Assembly (NCBI GenBank): GCA_049687015.1 | Contig: JBAVIP010000029.1 | Span: forward strand, 62,001-126,000 | Origin: Methylotenera_A sp049687015 | GTDB lineage: Bacteria; Pseudomonadota; Gammaproteobacteria; Burkholderiales; Methylophilaceae | Length of the DNA stretch: 64,000 nt | Direction: 5' to 3' | Notes under the pieces: model-generated | What the model was told of the DNA's origin: nothing | What the model saw: only the letters and a program-made list of their open reading frames with translations | Database searches by the model: none | Made by a program: the position numbers and the translations under genes | In this document: piece by piece, positions 51,799-59,225 of the stretch | How the letters are laid out: each line of letters opens with the position of its first letter | Numbering within the stretch: the first letter of the stretch is position 1

Positions 51799-52371
51799 AT
51801 GGATTTAATTAAAAACCAGAACGTGGCCAAGCAGATAATAATTGCCGCAGCACTCGTGTTTTTTATGCTGCTCACCCGCGGCAGCCATACACTTACACCG
51901 TTTAACTTACCAGATGCAAGTTTGGCGCTTTTTTTACTGGGCGGCTTGTGGTTGAAGCGCATCGGTTGGTTTGCGGCATTTTTTGTATTGGCAACATGCA
52001 TTGATTTTGGCGCAGCCGCGCTCGACCCTGCACAAGGCTTTTGCCTCACCAATGGTTACTGGGGCTTGATTCCAAGCTATGGCGCGATGTGGCTGGGCGG
52101 CGTGTGGTTAAGCAGGCAAGCAAATGCCTTTGCACTTGCTCCTTATGCTGCAGCGAGCATAACCACTGCGTTTGTAGCATTTGTGATTTCCACCCAAACT
52201 TATTACCTGTTCTCTGGCCGCTTTCCTGCGCAAGGTCTGGTTGAATCCATGAAACATGGCTGGGAATATCTGCCAAGCTGGATGGGCTTTACAGCGGTGT
52301 ACTTCGCTATTGTCTGGTTGAGTGTTGCGTTGTTTCGCAGCATTAAGCCTGTGCAACCATCGAAAGTTTAA
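51799..52371 (+). CDS. Membrane protein in the cobalamin regulon
   Basis: 190 residues from the ATG at 51799, which follows GGAGAG. Five or six hydrophobic segments, with short polar ends. No ATP-binding or transporter signature is seen. Position directly after btuB and before a terminator puts it under the same riboswitch. It could be an inner-membrane corrinoid or precursor transporter component comparable in size to an ECF S-subunit, but I do not recognise the family. Confidence 0.7.
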   Translation: MDLIKNQNVAKQIIIAAALVFFMLLTRGSHTLTPFNLPDASLALFLLGGLWLKRIGWFAAFFVLATCIDFGAAALDPAQGFCLTNGYWGLIPSYGAMWLGGVWLSRQANAFALAPYAAASITTAFVAFVISTQTYYLFSGRFPAQGLVESMKHGWEYLPSWMGFTAVYFAIVWLSVALFRSIKPVQPSKV

Positions 52372-52387
52372 TGTCTTAACAACAATA

Positions 52388-52418
52388 AAAGCCGCTTAAA
52401 TTTTAAGCGGCTTTTTTA
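52388..52418 (+). terminator. Terminator between the cobalamin membrane protein and cobU
   Basis: AAAGCCGCTTAA and TTAAGCGGCTTT with a short AATT loop, followed by TTTTATT. The stem is long and nearly perfect. It ends only about 8 bases before the cobU start codon. Confidence 0.9.
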
Positions 52419-52425
52419 TTAAAAC

Positions 52426-52959
52426 ATGGCGAATAACATCACATTGGTTTTAGGCGGTGCGCGTTCCGGCAAAAGCAGCTATGCCGAAAAACTGGCCACA
52501 GAAAGTGGCTTGCCTGTTACCTATATTGCTACCGCACAAGTGTTTGATGATGAGTTTAAAACGCGTGTGCGGCATCACAAAGATAGACGCCCGGCCAGTT
52601 GGACATTAGTAGAAGAACCACATCGCCTCACGCAAACACTTAGCCGCTTGGCCAAGCCAAATCATTGTTTGATTGTAGATTGTCTGACCGTGTGGCTGGC
52701 ACAGTGGATATGCGCTGATTGTAATCCCCCTAAAGATTCAAGCTGGCAACGGGAACGTGAAGCGTATTTAACACTGTTGCCCACCCTTACGGGTACTATA
52801 ATTTTAGTTAGCAATGAAGTCGGTATGGGCATCGTGCCTTTGGGTGAAATCAACCGCCAGTTTCAGGACGAACAAGGCCGCTTAAACCAGGCTATTGCAG
52901 AAATAGCAAATTCGGTGGCATTTATTGCCGCTGGCTTGTCACTTAAATTAAAGGGTTAA
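52426..52959 (+). CDS. cobU: Adenosylcobinamide kinase/guanylyltransferase
   Basis: 177 residues. LVLGGARSGKSSYAEKLA is the P-loop, RVRHHKDRRPASWTLVEEP contains the guanylylated His region, and VSNEVGMGIVP and INRQFQDEQGRLNQ follow. It converts adenosylcobinamide to its GDP form. No ribosome site is seen: the start is 8 bases after a strong terminator, so expression may rely on read-through or a start-proximal promoter. Confidence 0.94.
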   Translation: MANNITLVLGGARSGKSSYAEKLATESGLPVTYIATAQVFDDEFKTRVRHHKDRRPASWTLVEEPHRLTQTLSRLAKPNHCLIVDCLTVWLAQWICADCNPPKDSSWQREREAYLTLLPTLTGTIILVSNEVGMGIVPLGEINRQFQDEQGRLNQAIAEIANSVAFIAAGLSLKLKG

Positions 52960-52975
52960 CCCAGGTTAAAATCTT

Positions 52976-53179
52976 ATGGAATTTGAATTAAAGGGTGAAT
53001 TTATTGAGCTTTGTAACTTGCTTAAAATTGTGGGTATTGCCCAAAGCGGTGGCCAGGGCAAAATGATGGTGGCAGATGGCATTGTAAAAGTGGATGGCAG
53101 CATTGAATTGCGCAAAACCGCCAAAATCCGCAAAGGGCAAATTGTGGAATGCCTTGATAATACGATTAATGTCGTCTAA
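52976..53179 (+). CDS. Small S4 RNA-binding protein (YbcJ-like)
   Basis: 67 residues that are essentially one S4 domain: FIELCNLLKIVGIAQSGGQGKMMVADGIVKVDGSIELRKTAKIRKGQIV. It probably binds structured RNA. It is 16 bases after cobU but biologically unrelated as far as can be told. Its stop overlaps the convergent cobC stop. Confidence 0.88.
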   Translation: MEFELKGEFIELCNLLKIVGIAQSGGQGKMMVADGIVKVDGSIELRKTAKIRKGQIVECLDNTINVV

Positions 53180-53742
53180 AGATTGACGAAACTAATCCTG
53201 GGTACTTCTGCACTAAAATCCAACTGTGTCACGCTGGCGTGATCTATCGAAAAGCGGAATAAACCTTTCAGCTCCATATTGAGCACATGCGCCAACAGCG
53301 CGCGGATCATGCCTCCATGTGTCACAACAACGATATTCTGACCGGTATGTTTCTGCAAAATTTCTTCTAAAAAATGCAGTCCGCGTTGCTGCAATTGGCT
53401 GAAGGTTTCGCCATTGGGAGGCGCTTTATTGGCGTAATCGTGTGCCCATTCATCAAAAATATTTCGAGGAATATCGTCCCATGCGCTCATTTCCCAATCG
53501 CCAAAACTGAGCTCCAATAGGCGATGGTCTTCTATGTATCCTCCTAAATCCAGCACCTGAGCGAGCTTAGAGCAACGTTGCAGCGGGCTGGAATAAACAG
53601 CAGCGAAACTCACCTCAGCAAGCTTCGTTTTAAGTTGATTAGCTTCATTCACAAAGCTGGCTGCAACATCAATATCGCTCTGCCCGTAGCAAATGCCAGA
53701 ACCAATTTGCAGTGAAGTATGGCGGATTAAATAAAGCCTCAA
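53176..53742 (-). CDS. cobC: Alpha-ribazole phosphatase (TTG start)
   Basis: 188 residues. LYLIRHTSLQIGSGICYGQSD carries the phosphohistidine, VYSSPLQRCSKLAQVL an Arg pocket, and VVTHGGMIRALLAHVL the second His. The frame stays open into cobS, but the family N-terminus begins at the TTG at 53742, which overlaps the cobS stop (TTGA). It removes phosphate from alpha-ribazole phosphate in nucleotide-loop assembly. Confidence 0.88.
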   Translation of the reverse strand: MRLYLIRHTSLQIGSGICYGQSDIDVAASFVNEANQLKTKLAEVSFAAVYSSPLQRCSKLAQVLDLGGYIEDHRLLELSFGDWEMSAWDDIPRNIFDEWAHDYANKAPPNGETFSQLQQRGLHFLEEILQKHTGQNIVVVTHGGMIRALLAHVLNMELKGLFRFSIDHASVTQLDFSAEVPRISFVNL

Positions 53743-54545
53743 AGCCGCACACTCCAAGCTAGCACGCCCAAATAAAATGCCAATTCTGTGATTTGTTGCG
53801 CGGCTCCCAGACAATCTCCCGTATATCCTCCCAGATTTTTCAATAACTTAGCACGCCACCATAGCCAGCTTGCCAGCACAGGCAAAAAAGCCATCAACAC
53901 AAATTTAACGATGATTAAATGTGAGTGATTACTGACTACCAATAAAGCAGTCATCGCTAATGCCGGCGACAAGCCAAACAGATTAGCTACAATCAGGCCT
54001 CCCAGCTTGGTTTTGGTAGCGAGTGGCTTTGATTTTCCTTCCGATTTAACGTACTCTGCCGTCGCCATCAACCAGACTGCACATAAACGACTGAGCGCAT
54101 GGCCTGCAATTAGCACAGATGGGATAAAAGCCGGATGTAACAATGCGAGTGTTTGGAATTTTGCAAACAGCATTAAAAACAGAGCGACTGCGCCATAAGT
54201 ACCAAGCCGAGAATCTTGCATTATTGTCAATATCTGCTCGCGATCCCAGCCTCCGCCCAAGCCATCTAGGCTATCTGCCAGACCATCCTCGTGAAATGCA
54301 CCCGTCAGATAAATGGTGCAGGCCATGCTGATTAACACAGCTATTGTTTGCGGAAAAACTAGACTGCTTAGATAAAAACTTAATGCACCGGCAAAACCGA
54401 CAATGATGCCAACCAGTGGAAAATATTTAACCGCATAGTTAAGGTCGTTCACTTGAAAATTGGCAATGCTGGATACCGGAAGGCGTGTTAAAAAGCCGAT
54501 GGCCAGCAAAAAGAAGCGCCATTCATTTTTAGCAGTGGCTAACAT
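53739..54545 (-). CDS. cobS: Adenosylcobinamide-GDP ribazoletransferase (cobalamin synthase)
   Basis: 268 residues with 6-7 membrane helices. FHEDGLADSLDGLGGGWDREQILTIMQDSRLGTYG is the metal-binding DGLAD signature. It joins adenosylcobinamide-GDP with alpha-ribazole. It overlaps cobT by 7 bases upstream and cobC downstream, so the three are a tight unit on the strand opposite cobU. Confidence 0.95.
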   Translation of the reverse strand: MLATAKNEWRFFLLAIGFLTRLPVSSIANFQVNDLNYAVKYFPLVGIIVGFAGALSFYLSSLVFPQTIAVLISMACTIYLTGAFHEDGLADSLDGLGGGWDREQILTIMQDSRLGTYGAVALFLMLFAKFQTLALLHPAFIPSVLIAGHALSRLCAVWLMATAEYVKSEGKSKPLATKTKLGGLIVANLFGLSPALAMTALLVVSNHSHLIIVKFVLMAFLPVLASWLWWRAKLLKNLGGYTGDCLGAAQQITELAFYLGVLAWSVRL

Positions 54546-55594
54546 TTTTCGCTTACACCAGCGCTTTCAAATGATGCCATGTCATTCAAAAAATTAACCG
54601 CTGCTTGCACAAGTGGATAAGCCAACGCCGCGCCAGTGCCTTCTCCTAATCGCATACCTAAATCCAACAAAGGTTTTGCGTCTAAATAATCTAACAGCTT
54701 GCGATGCCCCGCCTCGCCTGAGCAGTGCGAAAATATACAGTACTGCAAAATATTAGGCTGCAACCTGCTCGCCACAAGTAGTGCGGTCGTGGCAATAAAT
54801 CCATCAACCAATAATACTGCCTTGTGTTTAGCCGCAGCTAGCATCGCACCTGTCATCATGGCAATTTCAAAGCCGCCAAAGGTGGCCAAAACCTCCATAA
54901 CATCTTTTGAATTTAGAGAATGATGTTGAATGGCTTGCTTAAGAATTTCGGTTTTTTTTGTTAACCCTGCCTTATCCAAACCAGTGCCGCGACCCACACA
55001 TTGCCCAATCGGTAAGCCACACAACACGCTCATTAAACAGCTGGCAGACGAGGTATTTGCAATGCCCATTTCACCATAGCCAAGCACATTGCAACCGGCA
55101 TCAATTTCTTTTTTTGCAAGCGCAGCACCAATAGTAAGCGCTTGCTCACATTGCGCAGTCGTCATCGCAGGTTCATGTAAAAAATTGCGCGTACCACTTT
55201 GACTATTTTCTATGGCAATTTTGGCATCAATTAAATCCGGATGTGCTTCAAACTGATAATTCACACCCGCATCCACAATACGCAACTGCATATTATTTTG
55301 TTTGGCAAAAACATTAATGCCCGCCCCGCCATTTAAAAAATTATGTACCATTTGTGCGGTCACAGCTTGCGGATAAGGACTGACGCCAGTTTCTGCGATG
55401 CCATGATCGCCTGCAAAAACCAGCATGGTTGGTTTGTTGAGTTGTGGTGTTAAAGTGCTTTGAATTTTCCCAATTTGAAGGGCGATTTCCTCCAGCCTGC
55501 CTAGAGACCCAAGCGGCTTGGTTTTTTGATCGATTTTTTGCTGAAGCGCAGGCTTGAGCTGGCTTTCAGATTTGGGAATTTGAAAATTATTCAT
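54539..55594 (-). CDS. cobT: Nicotinate-nucleotide-dimethylbenzimidazole phosphoribosyltransferase
   Basis: 351 residues. VFAGDHGIAETGVSPYPQAVTAQMV, GEMGIANTSSASCLMSVLCG and the catalytic LGMRLGEGTGAALA near the C-terminus are all present. It makes alpha-ribazole phosphate from the lower-ligand base. No bluB is in the window, so the base may be imported or made elsewhere. Transcription is isolated from upstream by a terminator at 55610-55644. Confidence 0.95.
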   Translation of the reverse strand: MNNFQIPKSESQLKPALQQKIDQKTKPLGSLGRLEEIALQIGKIQSTLTPQLNKPTMLVFAGDHGIAETGVSPYPQAVTAQMVHNFLNGGAGINVFAKQNNMQLRIVDAGVNYQFEAHPDLIDAKIAIENSQSGTRNFLHEPAMTTAQCEQALTIGAALAKKEIDAGCNVLGYGEMGIANTSSASCLMSVLCGLPIGQCVGRGTGLDKAGLTKKTEILKQAIQHHSLNSKDVMEVLATFGGFEIAMMTGAMLAAAKHKAVLLVDGFIATTALLVASRLQPNILQYCIFSHCSGEAGHRKLLDYLDAKPLLDLGMRLGEGTGAALAYPLVQAAVNFLNDMASFESAGVSEKC

Positions 55595-55609
55595 GTTCGA
55601 AAGTTTAAA

Positions 55610-55644
55610 TGAAAAACCCGTAAAACCTGACGGTTTTACGGGTT
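55610..55644 (-). terminator. Terminator of the alanine-rich lipoprotein gene
   Basis: AACCCGTAAAACC and GGTTTTACGGGTT (stem of 13) with loop TGAC. The minus-strand product ends in a T run, so it ends transcription of the lipoprotein gene before cobT. Confidence 0.88.
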
Positions 55645-55678
55645 AATTTAAGCTAAATCTAATTTAATAAAAACTAAA

Positions 55679-55975
55679 TTATTGTTTAGCAGCTTCTGCC
55701 GCTGCGGCATCTTTAGCGGCTTGTATCGCATCAACCGCTTCTTCTTTGGCATTTGCCGCTGCCGCAGATGTTGCTGCAGCCGCATCTTTTGCTGCATCGG
55801 TTACCGCACCAGTTGCCTCAGTTGCTGCTGTCGCAGCTGCGTCTTTAGTCGCATCTACCGCCTCAGACATCTCACTTTTTGCAGCATCAGCCGCTTCTTC
55901 GGTTTTTTTACTGCATCCTACTGTAAATGTCACAGCAACTAAGCCTACTAATAAAGCACGTAAAAATGTATTCAT
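55679..55975 (-). CDS. Alanine-rich lipoprotein
   Basis: 98 residues. The lipobox is VTFTVGC, with the modified Cys at residue 21. The mature part is a low-complexity A/K/E/D heptad-like helix (repeated DAAK, AAAT and EAAD units), like small Lpp- or YMGG-type envelope helices. The exact role is unknown. It is flanked upstream by the LysM/BON gene on the same strand. Confidence 0.78.
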   Translation of the reverse strand: MNTFLRALLVGLVAVTFTVGCSKKTEEAADAAKSEMSEAVDATKDAAATAATEATGAVTDAAKDAAAATSAAAANAKEEAVDAIQAAKDAAAAEAAKQ

Positions 55976-56010
55976 TAAAATCTCCTAATTAAAAAAGTAC
56001 TACTTGCAAA

Positions 56011-56511
56011 TTATTGCGGAGGAATACGCAACATTTGACCTGGATAAATTTTATCTGGGTGGCTTAACATGGGTTTGTTAGCCTCAAAAATTTTCATATA
56101 AGCATTAGCGTTGCCATAAAATTCTTTAGCGATTTTTGAAAGTGTATCCCCACGCACCACCGTGTAAAACTGTGGTTCAGCTTCTGCTTGAATAACGCCT
56201 AACTGGTCTTGCACATGCTCAACACCCGCTACATTACCGCAACATAACAAAATCTTTTCTTTGGTTTCTTGCGTATCGGCCATACCTTGCACTATGACCG
56301 TGCCAGAGGCGCCATCGAAGCCAATCGCCAGGCCATCGGCCGTTAAATTCATTTTTGCCACATAATTGGCAATGGCATTTGCGGCTGCTTTATTGGCTGC
56401 CTCTACATTCACAGGCGTTGGGTCTTTTTTTGCAACTTCTTCTGTCGCTTTTGCTTCCCCAATACCAAATAACTTTTCTCCCGCTTCTTTAATAAATGAA
56501 AACATGCCCAT
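56011..56511 (-). CDS. BON-LysM protein (Kbp/YgaU-like)
   Basis: 166 residues. A BON domain (about 45-112, VIVQGMADTQETKEKILLCCGNVAGVEHVQDQL) precedes a LysM domain (FYTVVRGDTLSKIAKEFYGNANAYMKIFEANKPML...). The order and length match Kbp, the K+-binding cytosolic protein. No signal peptide is seen. Confidence 0.93.
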   Translation of the reverse strand: MGMFSFIKEAGEKLFGIGEAKATEEVAKKDPTPVNVEAANKAAANAIANYVAKMNLTADGLAIGFDGASGTVIVQGMADTQETKEKILLCCGNVAGVEHVQDQLGVIQAEAEPQFYTVVRGDTLSKIAKEFYGNANAYMKIFEANKPMLSHPDKIYPGQMLRIPPQ

Positions 56512-56677
56512 TTAGCTCTCCTTCTTTATTTTATTAGATTGATGAAACTAGGTTGTAGTTGAATAAAGGCTAGCGATAATTTCAAGCCCGCTAGTACCAT
56601 CATAGTGCAATTATTTTGTTTTGACCACCTTAGTTTTTAATTTAATTGCTCTGCATTGTGCCAATATTGGTTAAGTT

Positions 56678-56686
56678 TGCTATAAT
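56678..56686 (+). promoter_or_regulatory. Extended -10 promoter of tRNA-Phe
   Basis: TGCTATAAT is an extended -10 with perfect TATAAT at 56681-56686. It is followed by a GC-rich GCGCGAC discriminator typical of growth-rate and stringently controlled stable RNA promoters. The tRNA begins 37 bases after the -10. A weak TTGTGC lies at -35 with a long spacer. Confidence 0.75.
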
Positions 56687-56722
56687 GCGCGACTTGCAAA
56701 TAGTTATGCACTATTTCACGCT

Positions 56723-56798
<76 letters not shown>

Positions 56799-56807
56799 GT
56801 ATTGATA

Positions 56808-56833
56808 AAGCTCACAGAGATGTGGGCTTTTTT
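56808..56833 (+). terminator. Terminator after tRNA-Phe
   Basis: AAGCTCACA and TGTGGGCTT (one G-T pair) with loop GAGA, followed by TTTT. It is ten bases beyond the CCA end. Confidence 0.8.
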
Positions 56834-56958
56834 CATTTTCGGTTCGGCATAGGCTTAGTTTTCAGGTTTACGATAAGAAAGCCAGCTAAAAATTCTTATA
56901 AATCTTCGGCTTACTTATTTATATCTTACTGGTGAATTGTACTAATAATCTGTATGTC

Positions 56959-57018
56959 CCAGGTTCGAGCCAAGGCGAGGAACCATGTTCTAAAGTCCTG
57001 CAAAATGTTGGGCTTTTT
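56959..57018 (+). other. Decayed tRNA 3' half plus terminator (copy of the tRNA-Phe end?)
   Basis: CCAGG-TTCGAGC-CAAGG is a T-arm with one mismatch, followed by a shortened acceptor strand and ACCA ending at 56985. Next, AAGTCC...GGGCTT with T run (56993-57018) mirrors the tRNA-Phe terminator. Aligning the two, ACCA, AAAG, ATGT, GGGCTTTTT and CA-TTT recur in order. There is no 5' half. It looks like a remnant left by tRNA duplication or element excision. Confidence 0.5.
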
Positions 57019-57139
57019 CAATTTAAATGCCATGATTTTGCTTCGAGAACGTGTACTAGTAACTAAAACAAATCAACGCTCAGCCTTTTAATTAAGTTAA
57101 TATAAGATATTATTATTCCAATAAAATACTAGTCAAAGT

Positions 57140-57586
57140 ATGCCTATACCGAATCTTGACAGTAATGGGTTATTACCGAATGGTGTTTATGATTGCTCGC
57201 TAGAGGAAATTAGTACCCACTTTACTTGGAACCAGCACCGAGTTGCGCTTTATGGCAATTTTCTAGCTTTTTTGCAAAAGGAATTGCGGCCACATTTCCC
57301 TGACCCTGTTTTTTTTGATGGTAGTTTTGTTACTGATAAAGAAGTACCAGAGGACACTGATGTTGTACTGGATTTACGAAATGCCCCAGATGCTAGAAAA
57401 TGGCAAGGCTTAGTATTTATGCAACAGCATCAGCAACGCCTCAAGACGGATTATTCAGTTCACTTTTGGATTAACCTCCCAGGGAACAATGATTTCTCAT
57501 CATTTTTTCAATATATCGGAGTCAAGACTGCCCGCCTAAAGGGTCTTCAACCTAAGCATCAAAAAGGTATTTTGAGGGTATTATAA
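57140..57586 (+). CDS. DUF6932-type nucleotidyltransferase-fold protein
   Basis: 148 residues. MPIPNLDSNGLLPNGVYDCSLEEI opens it, then FFDGSFVTDKEVPEDTDVVLDL carries the polymerase-beta-type pattern: Gly-Ser, ten residues, then Asp-x-Asp. A third acid is likely in LKTDYSVHFWI. The protein thus resembles minimal nucleotidyltransferases and DUF6932 proteins. The stop overlaps the next start by one base (TAATG), so the pair is translationally coupled. No clear ribosome site precedes it. The role is unknown; a nucleotide-adding role in a defence or toxin-antitoxin pair is one possibility. Confidence 0.72.
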   Translation: MPIPNLDSNGLLPNGVYDCSLEEISTHFTWNQHRVALYGNFLAFLQKELRPHFPDPVFFDGSFVTDKEVPEDTDVVLDLRNAPDARKWQGLVFMQQHQQRLKTDYSVHFWINLPGNNDFSSFFQYIGVKTARLKGLQPKHQKGILRVL

Positions 57587-58590
57587 TGGGAATTTGGACT
57601 GCGTCGGTAGAAGCTAAGGCTGGCATTATTCACTCTCAACTTGCCTCGGCACGTTCGCTCGCATCTGCCAATAATGGTGATATTGACGCTATATCTAGAC
57701 CTTATCTTGATTTGCTTAATTCGCTCTACCACAATGAGTTCGCTTTTGCACAATTAGCAGACTCATCAGACTTAGTTGCTAGATTTAATGGTCCTTCAGT
57801 GGATATTTACGACCCAACAGTATCCATTGTCATATCCATTTTTTCCGATATTCGTGAACAAATAAGAGCAATCGCTAAATCAATAGTTGGCCTTTCTACC
57901 GACCAAAGAGTTACTTGGCCAGCGCAGCTTGACCCCCATTTGTCAGGAATTGCACATGGTAGTTTAATTGTTGGCATTACAGTTCCAGAACCTGGAATGA
58001 TAGCAACAAAAGGAAATCAGTTAGAGTTTGATGGTGTGTCAACTCAAGTCTTTAATTCAGTACGTGGTGCGGTACGCAGCTTGTCAGTCGTTGCTCGGCA
58101 TATCAATGATAACCAAGTTAATGAGTCTATTCGTGAAGAGTTCCCAGACCCAGCAGTAAGAGACATGGTGATGGTCGCTGCAAGAAGACTTTCCCCAACA
58201 GGACGCAAGGGCATTGATAGTGTATCTTTTTACAGTCCAGAAACTGAAGAGCGAGAACCAGCCTATTTAACGCCAACCTCTAGAATAGCTTTATCTCAAG
58301 CACTTGCTAAGCCAGTTAAGGTAAAAGGCTATGGTGACTTTGAAGGAGTAGTACGTGAAATTGATTTAGATGCTAAACGATTTGAAATCCGTGGCGTTAA
58401 AGGTATTGGGGCAATACGCTGTGTTTATGAAGGTGAGTTACACAACATTGTTCGGTCGGTACTTGATTCTAGAGTTGTGGTTAAGGGAAATTATGAAACA
58501 TTAGCTTCTCAGCAACCAAGACTTATCGCTGTTGACTCCATGGATATTCTTAAATCTGCCGAAGAACAACTCAATCTACCGGAGTCATAA
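57586..58590 (+). CDS. Unknown partner of the nucleotidyltransferase-fold protein
   Basis: 334 residues, soluble, not recognised. Residues 1-110 are helical, and 110-240 mixed alpha/beta (HLSGIAHGSLIVGITVPEP). Residues about 243-325 form a beta-rich block (VKVKGYGDFEGVVREIDLDAKRFEIR ... RVVVKGNYE ... LIAVDSMDIL) that reads like a small beta barrel with two charged strands. There is no HEPN R-x4-6-H motif that I would defend. Coupled translation with the upstream gene implies equal production, and perhaps a complex. Confidence 0.65.
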   Translation: MGIWTASVEAKAGIIHSQLASARSLASANNGDIDAISRPYLDLLNSLYHNEFAFAQLADSSDLVARFNGPSVDIYDPTVSIVISIFSDIREQIRAIAKSIVGLSTDQRVTWPAQLDPHLSGIAHGSLIVGITVPEPGMIATKGNQLEFDGVSTQVFNSVRGAVRSLSVVARHINDNQVNESIREEFPDPAVRDMVMVAARRLSPTGRKGIDSVSFYSPETEEREPAYLTPTSRIALSQALAKPVKVKGYGDFEGVVREIDLDAKRFEIRGVKGIGAIRCVYEGELHNIVRSVLDSRVVVKGNYETLASQQPRLIAVDSMDILKSAEEQLNLPES

Positions 58591-58759
58591 TAATCAATAC
58601 CCGCAGTAACAGCCCAATCACCTTCCCACCTCAGTCTCACCAGCACGGATGTTGCTAAAATTTGGTAAGAAGGATGCTAAAAATCGCCTCGCCCTGCCCT
58701 CTTATGTAACCGCTATGATGCAACCCGTCAGAAGTCATGGTTGGATTACTTCTGAATAA

Positions 58760-59005
58760 TTAGTTTCCAGCTTTATCAAGCAAAGATGATGCTTTTACTC
58801 CGAGTGCATCGGCAATCTTCAAAAAATTCATGATTGCTAGGTTGTGCTCGCCTCTTTCAATGCCACCCATATACGAGCGGTCGATACCAGCTCTATCAGC
58901 TAAAGCTTCTTGAGACAATCCTTGAGCCTTTCTCTCCGCACGCAAAGCCTCTCCCAAACCGACAAGAGCAGGATTCCCAGAAAAAGAAGGTGATTTTTTT
59001 GCCAC
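58760..59005 (-). CDS. XRE-family transcriptional regulator (GTG start)
   Basis: 81 residues. LGEALRAERKAQGLSQEALADRAGIDRSYMGGIERGEHNLAIMNFLKIADAL is a complete Cro/C1-type HTH. The GTG at 59003-59005 gives the natural MAKKS start. It is divergent from the downstream membrane protein gene, so it may control it and perhaps the pair at 57140-58590. Such single-HTH regulators are common in mobile elements. Confidence 0.88.
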   Translation of the reverse strand: MAKKSPSFSGNPALVGLGEALRAERKAQGLSQEALADRAGIDRSYMGGIERGEHNLAIMNFLKIADALGVKASSLLDKAGN

Positions 59006-59225
59006 ATAATTATGCTATAAGTTTGCTGTATTTAGAACCACGGGATAAGATACCAAATTATTACTAGAACATCTGCAACAGATGTGCTTATCGGTTAAAG
59101 GAAGAAGCTGAATGGGCTATTGTTAAGTTGATATGTATGAAGTACCATCAATCAAAGTAGGGTTATATTGCAGCGGCCCTTGCGACACTGCTTAAGGTAA
59201 GAATAATAAAAGGGGAAAGCATCTC

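Noticed and set aside
57586..58590. HEPN toxin partner for the nucleotidyltransferase
   Set aside because: No R-x4-6-H motif in a helical context; the protein is twice the usual HEPN length and ends in a beta-rich domain.
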